NCBI GenBank assembly: GCA_013360535.1
Contig: JABWBL010000292.1
Span: 1-5,141 of the forward strand
Reading direction: 5' to 3'
Source of the DNA: Planctomycetaceae bacterium
GTDB lineage: Bacteria > Planctomycetota > UBA1135 > GCA-002686595
DNA length: 5,141 bases
The notes beneath the pieces are model-generated. The model was not told the origin of the DNA, searched no databases, and worked only from the letters and a program-made list of their open reading frames with translations. A program made the translations under genes and the position numbers. Positions 1 through 5,141 of the stretch are shown here, piece by piece. How positions within the stretch are numbered: the first letter of the stretch is position 1; the number at the start of each line of letters is the position of its first letter.

Positions 1-61
1 TGGTCTTCATCGGGTGGTTTGGCGTTTGGGGGTGGGTGGTACTGCCCTCCAGACGCTACGC

Positions 62-116
62 CGCCCGACTCCGTTTCCACACCGATCGGTTCTAGCTCCG
101 CCGTCGCCCGACTCCG
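62..116. repeat. 12-nt direct repeat pair CGCCCGACTCCG
   Basis: The 12-mer CGCCCGACTCCG occurs exactly at 62-73 and again at 105-116, 43 nt apart start to start. A related tandem hexamer GTCCGA lies a little further on at 144-149 and 150-155. The match is seen directly in the sequence. In such skewed, low-complexity DNA it may be only a by-product of local composition, and no function is claimed. Confidence 0.5.
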
Positions 117-190
117 GGCTCCCTCTTTCCTCCCTCCGCTGCCGTCCGAGTCCGACCAGGCAACGCCTCACCGCTCCACCGCGCCCGTTG

Positions 191-230
191 CCTCTCCCCT
201 CCGCTCCTCTCCGCTCCCTCCCCCCCCTCC
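191..230. repeat. Polypyrimidine tract with 10-nt tandem repeat and C8 run
   Basis: This stretch is almost pure C/T on the plus strand. It contains CTCCGCTCCT followed by CTCCGCTCCC (199-208 and 209-218) and a run of eight C at 220-227. The minus strand, which is the sense strand of the neighbouring ATP-grasp gene, therefore carries closely spaced G runs (GGGG, GGG, G8). These could form an irregular G-quadruplex or a triplex (H-DNA) in the 3' tail of that transcript. The composition is observed; the structures are inference. Confidence 0.55.
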
Positions 231-288
231 GTGTTCGCCGAACGCGCGAGCCAGCAGAGAAACACCGAAGCAGCGCGACCGACGCGAG

Positions 289-1509
289 CTACTTGGCGCG
301 CGACTTCACGGTGTCGCCGAGGAACGTCATCGAGCGGCGCAGCTCGTCGAAGTCGGCCTGCGAGAGCCGGAACCACGTGTTGCACAGCCAGCCGCGGTCG
401 AGCGCCGACGTGGGAGAGCCGACGGCGGGGACGGAGTGCTCGTAGATCGACGAACCGAGCTTCTGGAAGGCCTGCTCGACGCCGGTGTGGGAGAGAAACT
501 TGCCGTCGCGGTCGGGGCGGATCTGGATCGAGCCGACGGCGAGGCGGCGCGAGGGCTTGGCTTCGCTCGGACGGCCGAACACGGCGAGCGCCCACTCGCG
601 GAACACGTCGAAGTCGTTGCCGCGCGAGTACATCTCCCAGATGCGCTCGCCCGCCGGACGCGCGCCGATCTCGGAGAACTTCAGGCCCTTGGGGCCGAAG
701 AACCACTCCATGTGCGTGGCCGTCGAGCGCAGGCCGAGCGCGTCGACCACGCGGCGGCCGGTCTCGCGCAGCTCGGCGTAGCTGCCGAGCTCGACCCGGT
801 TGGTGATCGCGATCTGCGGCGAGATCCAGCGCGTGCGGTTGGCCTCGAGGCAGCCGGGGAAGTAGTGGCCGACGAAGTCGTGGCGCACGCCCTCGGGGCC
901 GATGAGCGTGTCGTAGAAGCCTTCGTGGCCGTCGATGAACTCCTCGACGGCGACACGCTTCTTGTCCTTCAAGCCCAGGCGCGGGAGGAGCTCGGTGAGG
1001 CGCGCCGCGTCGTCGACTTTCCACGTGTCGAGCGAGTTGAAGCCGGCGATCGGCTTGACGATCAGCGGATAGCCCTCGCGCTCGGCGAACTCGCGCAGTT
1101 CCGCCTCGCTGCCGACCGAGGCCGAGTTCGCGCACGGGATGCCACGCTCGCGCAGGAAGGCCTTCATCGCGACCTTGTCGCGGCACAGGCGCGCGGTGGC
1201 GACCGAGAGCCCCGGAAGGCCGAGCTTCTCGCGCACGTGCGCCGCAGTCTCGACCAGCGGCTCGTCGATCGTCTCGACCCGCTCGATCGTCGCGACGTCG
1301 GGCAGCGCGCGCACGGCGGTGGTGAGCGCCTCCCCGTCGAGCAGGCGCTCGCAGGCGACGTAGTGGTCGAGCAGCGGCCGGACCTTCTCCGAGAGCCGCT
1401 CGCGCGGAGCGAGACCGACGCCGGTGACCCGCGCACCGAGCTCGCGCAGCCCCCGCAGGAACTGGTGGTTGTAGGAGCCGGTGTCCGGCGAGACGAACAG
1501 GACGTGCAT
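289..1509 (-). CDS. ATP-grasp domain protein, carboxylate-amine ligase-like, substrate unknown
   Basis: This 406-residue cytoplasmic protein has the plan of ATP-grasp ligases, which activate a carboxylate as an acyl-phosphate with ATP and join it to an amine or other nucleophile. Residues 1-100 form the N-terminal domain (opening MHVLFVSPDT, a Rossmann-like first strand). The ATP-grasp fold begins at RDKVAMKAFLRERGIP (110-125). Lys152 in YPLIVKPIAGF is the likely nucleotide-binding lysine, and VEEFIDGHEGF (188-198) is the hinge region. The metal site appears as Glu268 in HMEWFF and Glu280 in SEIGARPAG, with Arg284 after it. The Glu-12-Glu-4-Arg spacing matches biotin carboxylase (E276, E288, R292), but the Asn between the last two is Gly282 here. 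Residues 300-406 form a C-terminal extension with no motif I recognise. No Shine-Dalgarno sequence precedes the ATG. The gene is divergent from lepB, and no neighbour suggests a pathway. The ATP-grasp assignment is firm; the reaction is not known. Confidence 0.9.
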   Translation of the reverse strand: MHVLFVSPDTGSYNHQFLRGLRELGARVTGVGLAPRERLSEKVRPLLDHYVACERLLDGEALTTAVRALPDVATIERVETIDEPLVETAAHVREKLGLPGLSVATARLCRDKVAMKAFLRERGIPCANSASVGSEAELREFAEREGYPLIVKPIAGFNSLDTWKVDDAARLTELLPRLGLKDKKRVAVEEFIDGHEGFYDTLIGPEGVRHDFVGHYFPGCLEANRTRWISPQIAITNRVELGSYAELRETGRRVVDALGLRSTATHMEWFFGPKGLKFSEIGARPAGERIWEMYSRGNDFDVFREWALAVFGRPSEAKPSRRLAVGSIQIRPDRDGKFLSHTGVEQAFQKLGSSIYEHSVPAVGSPTSALDRGWLCNTWFRLSQADFDELRRSMTFLGDTVKSRAK

Positions 1510-1586
1510 GGTGCCGCAGGCGCATCATGTACCGGTCCGCGCTCGCTCGCCACCGCGGACCCACGCGAGCTTTTCCTCCGCGCGGC

Positions 1587-1616
1587 TTGACGCCGCCCGC
1601 GCCGCCCCTGTCTGAT
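1587..1616 (+). promoter_or_regulatory. Candidate sigma70-type promoter for lepB
   Basis: TTGACG at 1587-1592 matches five of six bases of the -35 consensus. TCTGAT at 1611-1616, after an 18-nt spacer, matches four of six bases of the -10 consensus. Transcription would start near 1622-1624, leaving a leader of only about 12-14 nt before the GTG at 1636. GGGA at 1625-1628 would be the ribosome binding site, seven bases before the start. The fit is reasonable for a 126-nt divergent spacer, but weak consensus matches also arise by chance. Confidence 0.35.
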
Positions 1617-1635
1617 TCCGCGCCGGGAACTCCAC

Positions 1636-3075
1636 GTGGCCCACACCAAGAAGCCCCACCAGCGCTGGCGCGAGAACATCGAGGCCTTCACGGTCGCCAT
1701 CGTGATGGCCGTGATGCTCAAGTACTTCGCGGTCGAGGCCTACCAGATCCCGACGGGCTCGATGCAGCCGACGCTGATGGGGCTCGAGCTGCGCGAGCGC
1801 GGACAGCTCGTCGGCGAGATCAAGGACCGCATCCTCGTCGACAAGCTCTCCTACCACCTGCGCGACCCCGAGCGCTTCGAGGTGGTGATCTTCAAGTACC
1901 CGCTCAACCGCGCGCAGAACTTCGTCAAGCGCCTCGTCGGCATGCCCGGTGACGAGCTGCGCATCCAGTACGGCGACCTGTGGCTCAAGGACGCGCAGAA
2001 GGACGAGTGGCGCGTGCTGCGGCGCCCGTCGAAGGTGATGGCCGCGCACTGGAAGGCGATCGACGAGGGCCCGGCGCCGCGCGACGTGCACTGGATGGCC
2101 GAGGGCAACCGCTCGGTCAACTCGCGCGACATCGACGCCACCGCGGCGACGACGCTGACCTTCATGGCGCACGGCGGCGGCTCGATCCTCGACACGTACG
2201 AGCACGGCTATCCGCCGGGCGCGCGCGCCGCGATGCGCCAGTTCCCCGAGTTCCACCGCTCGAACGCGAACACCGTCGGCGACCTGCGCTTCACCGGCCG
2301 CGTGACGCCGCGTGCGGAGCTCGAGAGTGTGACGGTCGAGCTCTCCGAAGGCGGCCGTCGTTATCGCTTCACGCTGCCCGGCCCGCGCGCGACCGCGAGC
2401 GGCCGCATCGAGGTCGTGTGGGCGCAGATCGAGCGCTACGAGCCGTCGTCCGTCGAGGTCGGCACGCGCCTCGAGGCCGGCCGCACCTACGACATCGCCG
2501 CCGAGAACCTCGACGACCGGCTCGCGCTGTTCCTCGACGGCGAGACGATCGCGACGCTCGAAGTTCCGCCCGCGCTCGATCAGGCCTCGGGCGTCAAGCT
2601 CGAGCTCTCCGGCGGCGGCGCGCGCCTCGAGGACCTGCAGGTCTTCCGCGACATCTTCTACACGGGCTCCGACAACGCCACGAGCTGGAAGATCCCCGAG
2701 GGGCACTACTTCATGCTCGGCGACAACACGCAGGACTCGAGCGACAGCCGCGAGTGGCGCACGCTCGCGCTCCTGTGGAACGGCGCCCCCGACGGCAAGC
2801 CCGTGCTCGGCAACGCGCGCGAGGGCCCGGCCGACGGCCGCTACCTGCCGGACTCCAACCCGATCCGCGAGAACACCCCCGACGGCGTCACGACTTTCTT
2901 CCGGGACGTCTACGGCGAGCGCCACGTGTTCCCCAAGAGCGCCGAGAAGCCCCCGGCGTCGCGCATCGACCCCGCCCCGTTCGTTCCGCGCGCGCTGATC
3001 GCGGGCCGCGCCTTGGCGGTCTTCTGGCCGTTCTCGTTCCGTTTCAGCACCTACCGACTGCAGTGGATCCGTTGA
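1636..3075 (+). CDS. lepB: Signal peptidase I, enlarged by two insertions
   Basis: This is a membrane-bound Ser/Lys protease that cuts signal peptides from Sec- and Tat-exported proteins on the outer face of the inner membrane. The 479-residue product has a basic N-terminus, one hydrophobic segment at about 15-36, and box B PTGSMQPTL with nucleophile Ser42. Box D is FVKRLVGMPGD with general base Lys98. Box E is GHYFMLGDNTQDSSDSREW (356-374). Between boxes D and E lies an insert of about 220 residues (about 125-345). Its second half (about 214-340) is beta-rich and resembles a concanavalin/LamG-like sandwich, with LALFLDGETIATLEV and LEDLQVFRDIFYT. A second insert of about 74 residues (375-448) splits box E from the FVPRALIAGRALAVFWPF tail, which in E. 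coli LepB follows directly as WGFVP. The protein is clearly longer than E. coli LepB (324 residues). GTG is chosen because it gives the expected cytoplasmic tail and has GGGA seven bases upstream. Identity is firm; the function of the inserts is unknown. Confidence 0.95.
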   Translation: MAHTKKPHQRWRENIEAFTVAIVMAVMLKYFAVEAYQIPTGSMQPTLMGLELRERGQLVGEIKDRILVDKLSYHLRDPERFEVVIFKYPLNRAQNFVKRLVGMPGDELRIQYGDLWLKDAQKDEWRVLRRPSKVMAAHWKAIDEGPAPRDVHWMAEGNRSVNSRDIDATAATTLTFMAHGGGSILDTYEHGYPPGARAAMRQFPEFHRSNANTVGDLRFTGRVTPRAELESVTVELSEGGRRYRFTLPGPRATASGRIEVVWAQIERYEPSSVEVGTRLEAGRTYDIAAENLDDRLALFLDGETIATLEVPPALDQASGVKLELSGGGARLEDLQVFRDIFYTGSDNATSWKIPEGHYFMLGDNTQDSSDSREWRTLALLWNGAPDGKPVLGNAREGPADGRYLPDSNPIRENTPDGVTTFFRDVYGERHVFPKSAEKPPASRIDPAPFVPRALIAGRALAVFWPFSFRFSTYRLQWIR

Positions 3076-3083
3076 GCGCCTGA

Positions 3084-3112
3084 GGGCCTTGGCGGAGCGC
3101 TCCGCGGCGCCC
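3084..3112 (+). terminator. Hairpin just downstream of lepB, possible terminator
   Basis: A perfect 14-bp palindrome GCGGAGCGCTCCGC (3092-3105) is flanked by GGGC (3084-3087) and GCCC (3109-3112). The RNA could therefore fold into a two-part GC stem with a small internal loop, starting nine bases after the lepB stop. The position suits a transcript end. No T-run follows, so if it terminates it is not a classical intrinsic terminator. It may instead only protect the 3' end. Confidence 0.35.
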
Positions 3113-3325
3113 ATGGCGAGTCGCGGGACCGGCGGCGGAGCGAGCGTTCCGGCGGTGCGTAGGAGTGCGGTTTTCAACAGCGCCGGAAACGGGAAATCGT
3201 CCATCGCCGCGCCACCGATCCGGTGCGATCGTTCGCGGCAGTCTGAAAGGCAGAATGCGCGGGTTCGGCTCAAACCGCCCGGAAAGCACCCCCAGAGGGG
3301 CCCGCGGGCGAGCAGGATCGGCACC

Positions 3326-3341
3326 TTGGCCCGGAGGCCAA
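3326..3341. other. Short hairpin TTGGCC-CGGA-GGCCAA beside an A5 run
   Basis: A six-bp stem (3326-3331 with 3336-3341) closes a four-base loop, and A residues run through 3340-3344. Read on the plus strand the stem is followed by A rather than T. Read on the minus strand the T-run precedes the stem. It therefore does not fit an intrinsic terminator in either direction. It could be a protein site or a chance structure. Confidence 0.3.
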
Positions 3342-3397
3342 AAATCCTTGCGCGGGGCTTGACCTTGAGTCCGGAAGCGACCTGCGACGCGAGAACT

Positions 3398-3417
3398 TCC
3401 TCCACAAGTTATCCACA
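3398..3417 (+). promoter_or_regulatory. Perfect DnaA-box match with an adjacent degenerate copy
   Basis: TTATCCACA at 3409-3417 is an exact match to the strong E. coli DnaA box. Eleven bases upstream, TCCTCCACA (3398-3406) matches it at seven of nine positions. The shared core TCCACAAG is repeated exactly at 3401-3408 and 3412-3419, so the two sites lie on the same face of the helix. In DNA this GC-rich an exact match to an AT-containing 9-mer is less likely by chance. No dnaA, dnaN or AT-rich unwinding region is visible, so this is more likely a DnaA titration or regulatory site than an origin. Confidence 0.45.
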
Positions 3418-3458
3418 AGCCCATTTCGGGGCGCGGCGGAGGTCCGCGGCGAGCCGGA

Positions 3459-3486
3459 GCACGCCCTTCGAAGTCGCATTTTGAGC
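3459..3486. repeat. Imperfect 28-nt direct repeat, copy 1
   Basis: This copy reads GCACGCC, four variable bases, GAAGTCGCATT, two variable bases, then GAGC. It agrees with copy 2 (3585-3612) at 22 of 28 positions, with the differences confined to the two short variable blocks. Weaker similarity continues for about ten bases after the copy. The alternation of conserved and variable blocks looks more like a binding site or a decayed dispersed element than simple duplication. Confidence 0.6.
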
Positions 3487-3584
3487 CCCGGCGCGCGCCG
3501 CCCGGTCCGGAGCCCGGCGAGGCGTTCCATCCGACGCCAGACGCCCCCAAGCCGCGGCCCGTTCGGGCGGTCGCGACCCGCAAC

Positions 3585-3612
3585 GCACGCCTAAGGAAGT
3601 CGCATTCGGAGC
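3585..3612. repeat. Imperfect 28-nt direct repeat, copy 2
   Basis: This copy has the same GCACGCC, GAAGTCGCATT and GAGC blocks as copy 1, exactly 126 bases downstream of it, which is about twelve helical turns. It ends 47 bases before the lptB start codon, so a protein bound here could influence lptB transcription. Because 126 is a multiple of three, the minus-strand translation repeats Asn-Ala-Thr-Ser at both copies, but I see no other support for a gene there. Confidence 0.6.
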
Positions 3613-3647
3613 GACAGCGCGGGCGAGCATCGCGCCCTGCCGCCGCC

Positions 3648-3653
3648 TAGACT
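3648..3653 (+). promoter_or_regulatory. Candidate -10 element for a leaderless lptB transcript
   Basis: TAGACT matches TATAAT at four of six positions, including the key T-A and final T. It lies six bases before the lptB ATG, so transcription from it would begin at or next to the start codon. No purine-rich ribosome binding site precedes the ATG (the bases are CCGCCC), which fits a leaderless message. The -35 position (GAGCAT at 3625-3630) is poor. This is suggestive only. Confidence 0.3.
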
Positions 3654-3659
3654 CCGCCC

Positions 3660-4463
3660 ATGATCCAGCGCCCCGATCCGGTGGCCGGCGAGCTGCTCCT
3701 CGAGGTCAAGGGCCTCGTCAAGGCGTTCAAGAAGCGCACCGTCGTCGACGGGGTGTCGTTCCAGGTCCGCGCGGGCGAGATCGTCGGCCTGCTCGGCGCG
3801 AATGGCGCGGGAAAATCGACCAGTTTCCGCATGACCGTCGGCCTGACGCACCCCGACGCGGGCGAGGTGCGGCTGCGCGGCGAGGAGTGCTCGCGGCTGC
3901 CGATGTACAAGCGCGCGCGCCTGGGAATGGGCTATTTGCCGCAGGACCGCAGCATCTTCCAGACGCTGTCCGTGCGCGACAACCTGCGCGCGGTGCTCGA
4001 GACGCTGCCGTACTCGCACGCGCAGCGCGAGAGCGAGGCGACGCGCCTGATCGGCGAGCTCGAGCTCGCGCACGTCGAGACCAGCATCGCGAACACGCTC
4101 TCCGGCGGCGAGGTGCGCCGCCTCGAGCTTGCGCGCGCGCTCGCGACCAAGCCGCTGATCCTGCTGCTCGACGAACCCTTCGCGGGCGTCGACCCGATCG
4201 CCGTCGCCGACATCCAGGGACTCGTGCAGCGCATGCGCGCGCGCAACCTCGGCATCCTGATCACCGATCACAACGTGCGCGAGACGCTGCAGCTGTGCGA
4301 CCGCGCCTACGTGATCGGCTCGGGCAAGCTGCTCAAGGAAGGCACGCCCGCCGAGATCATCCGCGACCCGCTCGTGCGCGAGAAGTACCTCGGCCACACG
4401 TTCGACGCGCCCGTCGTCGGCGGCGTCTCGGTCGCGGAAGAGCGCGAGATGCTCGGCTCCTGA
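3660..4463 (+). CDS. lptB: LptB, ATPase of the lipopolysaccharide export ABC transporter
   Basis: LptB is the cytoplasmic ATPase that, with LptF and LptG, pulls lipopolysaccharide from the inner membrane and pushes it along the LptC-LptA-LptD bridge. The 267-residue product has every nucleotide-binding motif intact: Walker A GANGAGKST (46-54, Lys52), Q-loop Gln95 in GYLPQDRSIF, signature LSGGE (147-151), Walker B LILLLDEP with catalytic Glu172, D-loop GVD, and switch His204 in ITDHNVRETL. LPQDRSIF-TLSVRDNL, FAGVDPIAV and the YLGHTF ending are typical of LptB rather than of branched-chain amino acid transporter ATPases, the closest alternative. It is about 25 residues longer than E. coli LptB (241). 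Most of the extra length is a C-terminal tail after YLGHTF (about 249-267), with a few residues added at the N-terminus. The usual partners (lptA, lptC, rpoN, hpf) are not in the window. The start is the first ATG and lacks a ribosome binding site; see the -10 element just upstream. Confidence 0.93.
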   Translation: MIQRPDPVAGELLLEVKGLVKAFKKRTVVDGVSFQVRAGEIVGLLGANGAGKSTSFRMTVGLTHPDAGEVRLRGEECSRLPMYKRARLGMGYLPQDRSIFQTLSVRDNLRAVLETLPYSHAQRESEATRLIGELELAHVETSIANTLSGGEVRRLELARALATKPLILLLDEPFAGVDPIAVADIQGLVQRMRARNLGILITDHNVRETLQLCDRAYVIGSGKLLKEGTPAEIIRDPLVREKYLGHTFDAPVVGGVSVAEEREMLGS

Positions 4464-4495
4464 AGCGCAGCGCCAGCGCGGCGAAGCGAAACGAG

Positions 4496-5128
4496 ATGAG
4501 CACGACCCACGCCCTCCGAGTGCGGCGCACGGCACGCGTCGAAGTGCACGGCGACCCGCGAACCGCGCGCGAGACCTGGATCCTCGTGCACGGTTACGCG
4601 CAAGTCGCGGCGGACATGCTGGCGGAGTGCAAGCCGCTCGAAAGTCGCGAGCGCCTGCTCGTCGTGCCGGAGGCGTTGTCGCGTTTCTACCGGCGCGGCT
4701 CGTCGGGACCGATCGGCGCGTCGTGGATGACGAGGGAGCTGCGCGAGGACGAGATCGCGGACTACGTCGAGTACCTCGACGAGGTCGCGCGCCAACTCGG
4801 CTCGCCACCGCGCGAGCTGGCCATCGGCGAGATCCTCTCGGCGCTGCGATCGCGCTTCCCCGAGATGGCGGGCAAGTCGAACGACAGCCTGTCCGCGAGC
4901 ATGGACTTCCAGACGATCAACGTGCGCGGCCGCGCGAACACGCCCGGCGACTTCCGCCGGGCCGACCGATGGAACCGCTTCCCCGCGTTCCTCAAGACCG
5001 GGCGCGGCGTCTACCGCCGGCTCTCGGAGCACGAGCGCGCCGAGTTCTTGCGCCGGTGGGCGGGCGGAGATCCGCTGTTGCAGCGCGAGTCCTTCGACGC
5101 CGCGGACTGGGACCGCCTGCTGAGGTAG
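4496..5128 (+). CDS. Apparent chimera: truncated carboxylesterase-type alpha/beta hydrolase plus unrelated C-terminal domain
   Basis: The 210-residue product seems to be built from two halves. Residues about 12-100 resemble the N-terminal part of phospholipase/carboxylesterase-type alpha/beta hydrolases: WILVHGYAQ (28-36, oxyanion-hole HG), LLVVPEALSRFYRRG and IGASWMTRELREDEIADYVEYLDEV. In that family a strand and the Gly-x-Ser-x-Gly nucleophile elbow should follow at once. Here neither the elbow nor the later Asp and His appear, and I see no GFSQG-like segment in another frame downstream. From about residue 106 the sequence changes to a small helical domain (LAIGEILSALRSRFPEM, DFQTINVRGR, FLKTGRGVYRRLSEHE). 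This recalls the winged-helix-like DUF7669 type domains associated with some nucleases; that match is from memory and tentative. The ATG lies 32 nt after the lptB stop with only a weak purine stretch upstream, so co-transcription with lptB is possible. The product is probably not an active esterase; its real role is unknown. Confidence 0.75.
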   Translation: MSTTHALRVRRTARVEVHGDPRTARETWILVHGYAQVAADMLAECKPLESRERLLVVPEALSRFYRRGSSGPIGASWMTRELREDEIADYVEYLDEVARQLGSPPRELAIGEILSALRSRFPEMAGKSNDSLSASMDFQTINVRGRANTPGDFRRADRWNRFPAFLKTGRGVYRRLSEHERAEFLRRWAGGDPLLQRESFDAADWDRLLR

Positions 5129-5141
5129 CTCGGCCTGCGCG

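Larger units (their letters stand above)
1..288. other. Non-coding left flank, G/T-rich then strongly pyrimidine-rich
   Basis: I see no convincing gene here. Open frames crossing the region give low-complexity Pro/Arg/Ser-rich translations, as expected from reading biased GC-rich DNA in any frame. The first 45 bases are rich in G and T on the plus strand. From about 60 to 235 the plus strand becomes almost all C and T with scattered G. The region lies just past the stop codon of the minus-strand ATP-grasp gene, so its transcript tail would be purine-rich. It contains a 10-bp perfect palindrome at 81-90 (ACCGATCGGT) and an 11-nt inverted repeat at 233-243 (GTTCGCCGAAC), too small for a convincing terminator. 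A minus-strand ATG at positions 10-8 reads Met-Lys-Thr into the left edge, but too little is visible to call a gene. Confidence 0.6.
3076..3659. other. 584-nt non-coding region between lepB and lptB
   Basis: I find no credible gene here. Open frames on both strands translate to Arg/Pro/Gly/Ser-rich strings without domain character, and none has a good ribosome binding site. Around 3160-3420 the DNA looks somewhat less GC-extreme than the flanking genes, with short A and T runs. It holds several separate signals listed on their own: a hairpin just after lepB, a TTGGCC/GGCCAA hairpin, a DnaA-box match, a widely spaced direct repeat and a -10-like element before lptB. Smaller symmetric elements are CACCG-ATC-CGGTG at 3213-3225 and the palindrome GCCCGCGGGC at 3300-3309. 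The length and density of signals are unusual between two envelope housekeeping genes. Confidence 0.65.

Noticed and set aside
1..10. Minus-strand ATG reading Met-Lys-Thr off the left edge, as if a gene started there
   Set aside because: Only three codons are visible, there is no ribosome binding site, and the upstream sequence is low complexity. It cannot be judged without the sequence to the left.
19..1590. Long plus-strand open frame across the ATP-grasp gene
   Set aside because: It is antisense to a gene with clear ATP-grasp motifs. Its translation is Arg/Ala/Glu-rich without a recognisable domain, typical of GC-rich antisense frames.
1525..3405. Long minus-strand open frame across lepB
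   Set aside because: It is antisense to the signal peptidase gene, whose catalytic boxes are intact. The translation is low-complexity Arg/Ala/Val with no domain.
3044..3583. Minus-strand 179-residue open frame covering much of the lepB-lptB gap
   Set aside because: It overlaps the end of lepB, is rich in Arg/Gly/Pro with no motif, and has no good ribosome binding site. Stop codons are rare by chance in this GC-rich DNA.
3398..3612. Replication origin, suggested by the DnaA-box pair and nearby repeats
   Set aside because: There are only one perfect and one poor box, no AT-rich unwinding stretch, and no dnaA, dnaN, gyrB, parA or similar neighbours.
3459..3612. CRISPR array or insertion-sequence ends
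   Set aside because: There are only two imperfect direct copies 126 bp apart, with no regular spacers, no inverted ends and no transposase.
3887..4495. In-frame upstream extension of the chimeric gene into lptB
   Set aside because: The extension lies inside lptB in another frame and translates to Arg/Ala/Asp strings. Hydrolase-like sequence begins only after the ATG at 4496.

Overview
The window is very GC-rich bacterial chromosomal DNA with strong G/C preference at third codon positions. It holds four protein-coding genes and no RNA gene, insertion sequence or CRISPR array that I can see. An LptB-type ABC ATPase implies an outer membrane with lipopolysaccharide, so the cell is probably a diderm. 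The large signal peptidase, with a beta-rich insert, reminds me of Planctomycetota and similar high-GC diderms. That taxonomic guess is an inference from memory and not secure.

Layout. Positions 1-288 hold no convincing gene: a short G/T-rich stretch, then a strikingly pyrimidine-rich tract with short repeats. Positions 289-1509 (minus) encode an ATP-grasp ligase-like enzyme of unknown substrate. A 126-nt divergent spacer (1510-1635) holds a possible promoter for the next gene. Positions 1636-3075 (plus) encode signal peptidase I with a GTG start. It keeps the catalytic Ser and Lys but carries two insertions, one of about 220 residues and one that splits conserved box E. Positions 3076-3659 are a 584-nt non-coding gap holding a terminator-like hairpin, a perfect DnaA-box match beside a degenerate copy, a second hairpin, and two copies of a 28-nt imperfect repeat. 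Positions 3660-4463 (plus) encode LptB, perhaps on a leaderless transcript. Positions 4496-5128 (plus) encode a 210-residue protein that looks like a chimera: the first half of a carboxylesterase-type alpha/beta hydrolase lacking its nucleophile region, joined to an unrelated C-terminal domain.

How they work together. Signal peptidase I and LptB both serve the cell envelope: one releases exported proteins from the inner membrane, the other powers lipopolysaccharide export. They are separated by a long gap and probably transcribed independently. The ATP-grasp gene is divergent from lepB and has no evident pathway partner here. The chimeric gene lies 32 nt after lptB and may be co-transcribed, but nothing links it to lipopolysaccharide transport. 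I see no clear multi-gene novel system. The best leads are the hydrolase chimera, the doubly interrupted signal peptidase, and the repeat and DnaA-box region upstream of lptB.
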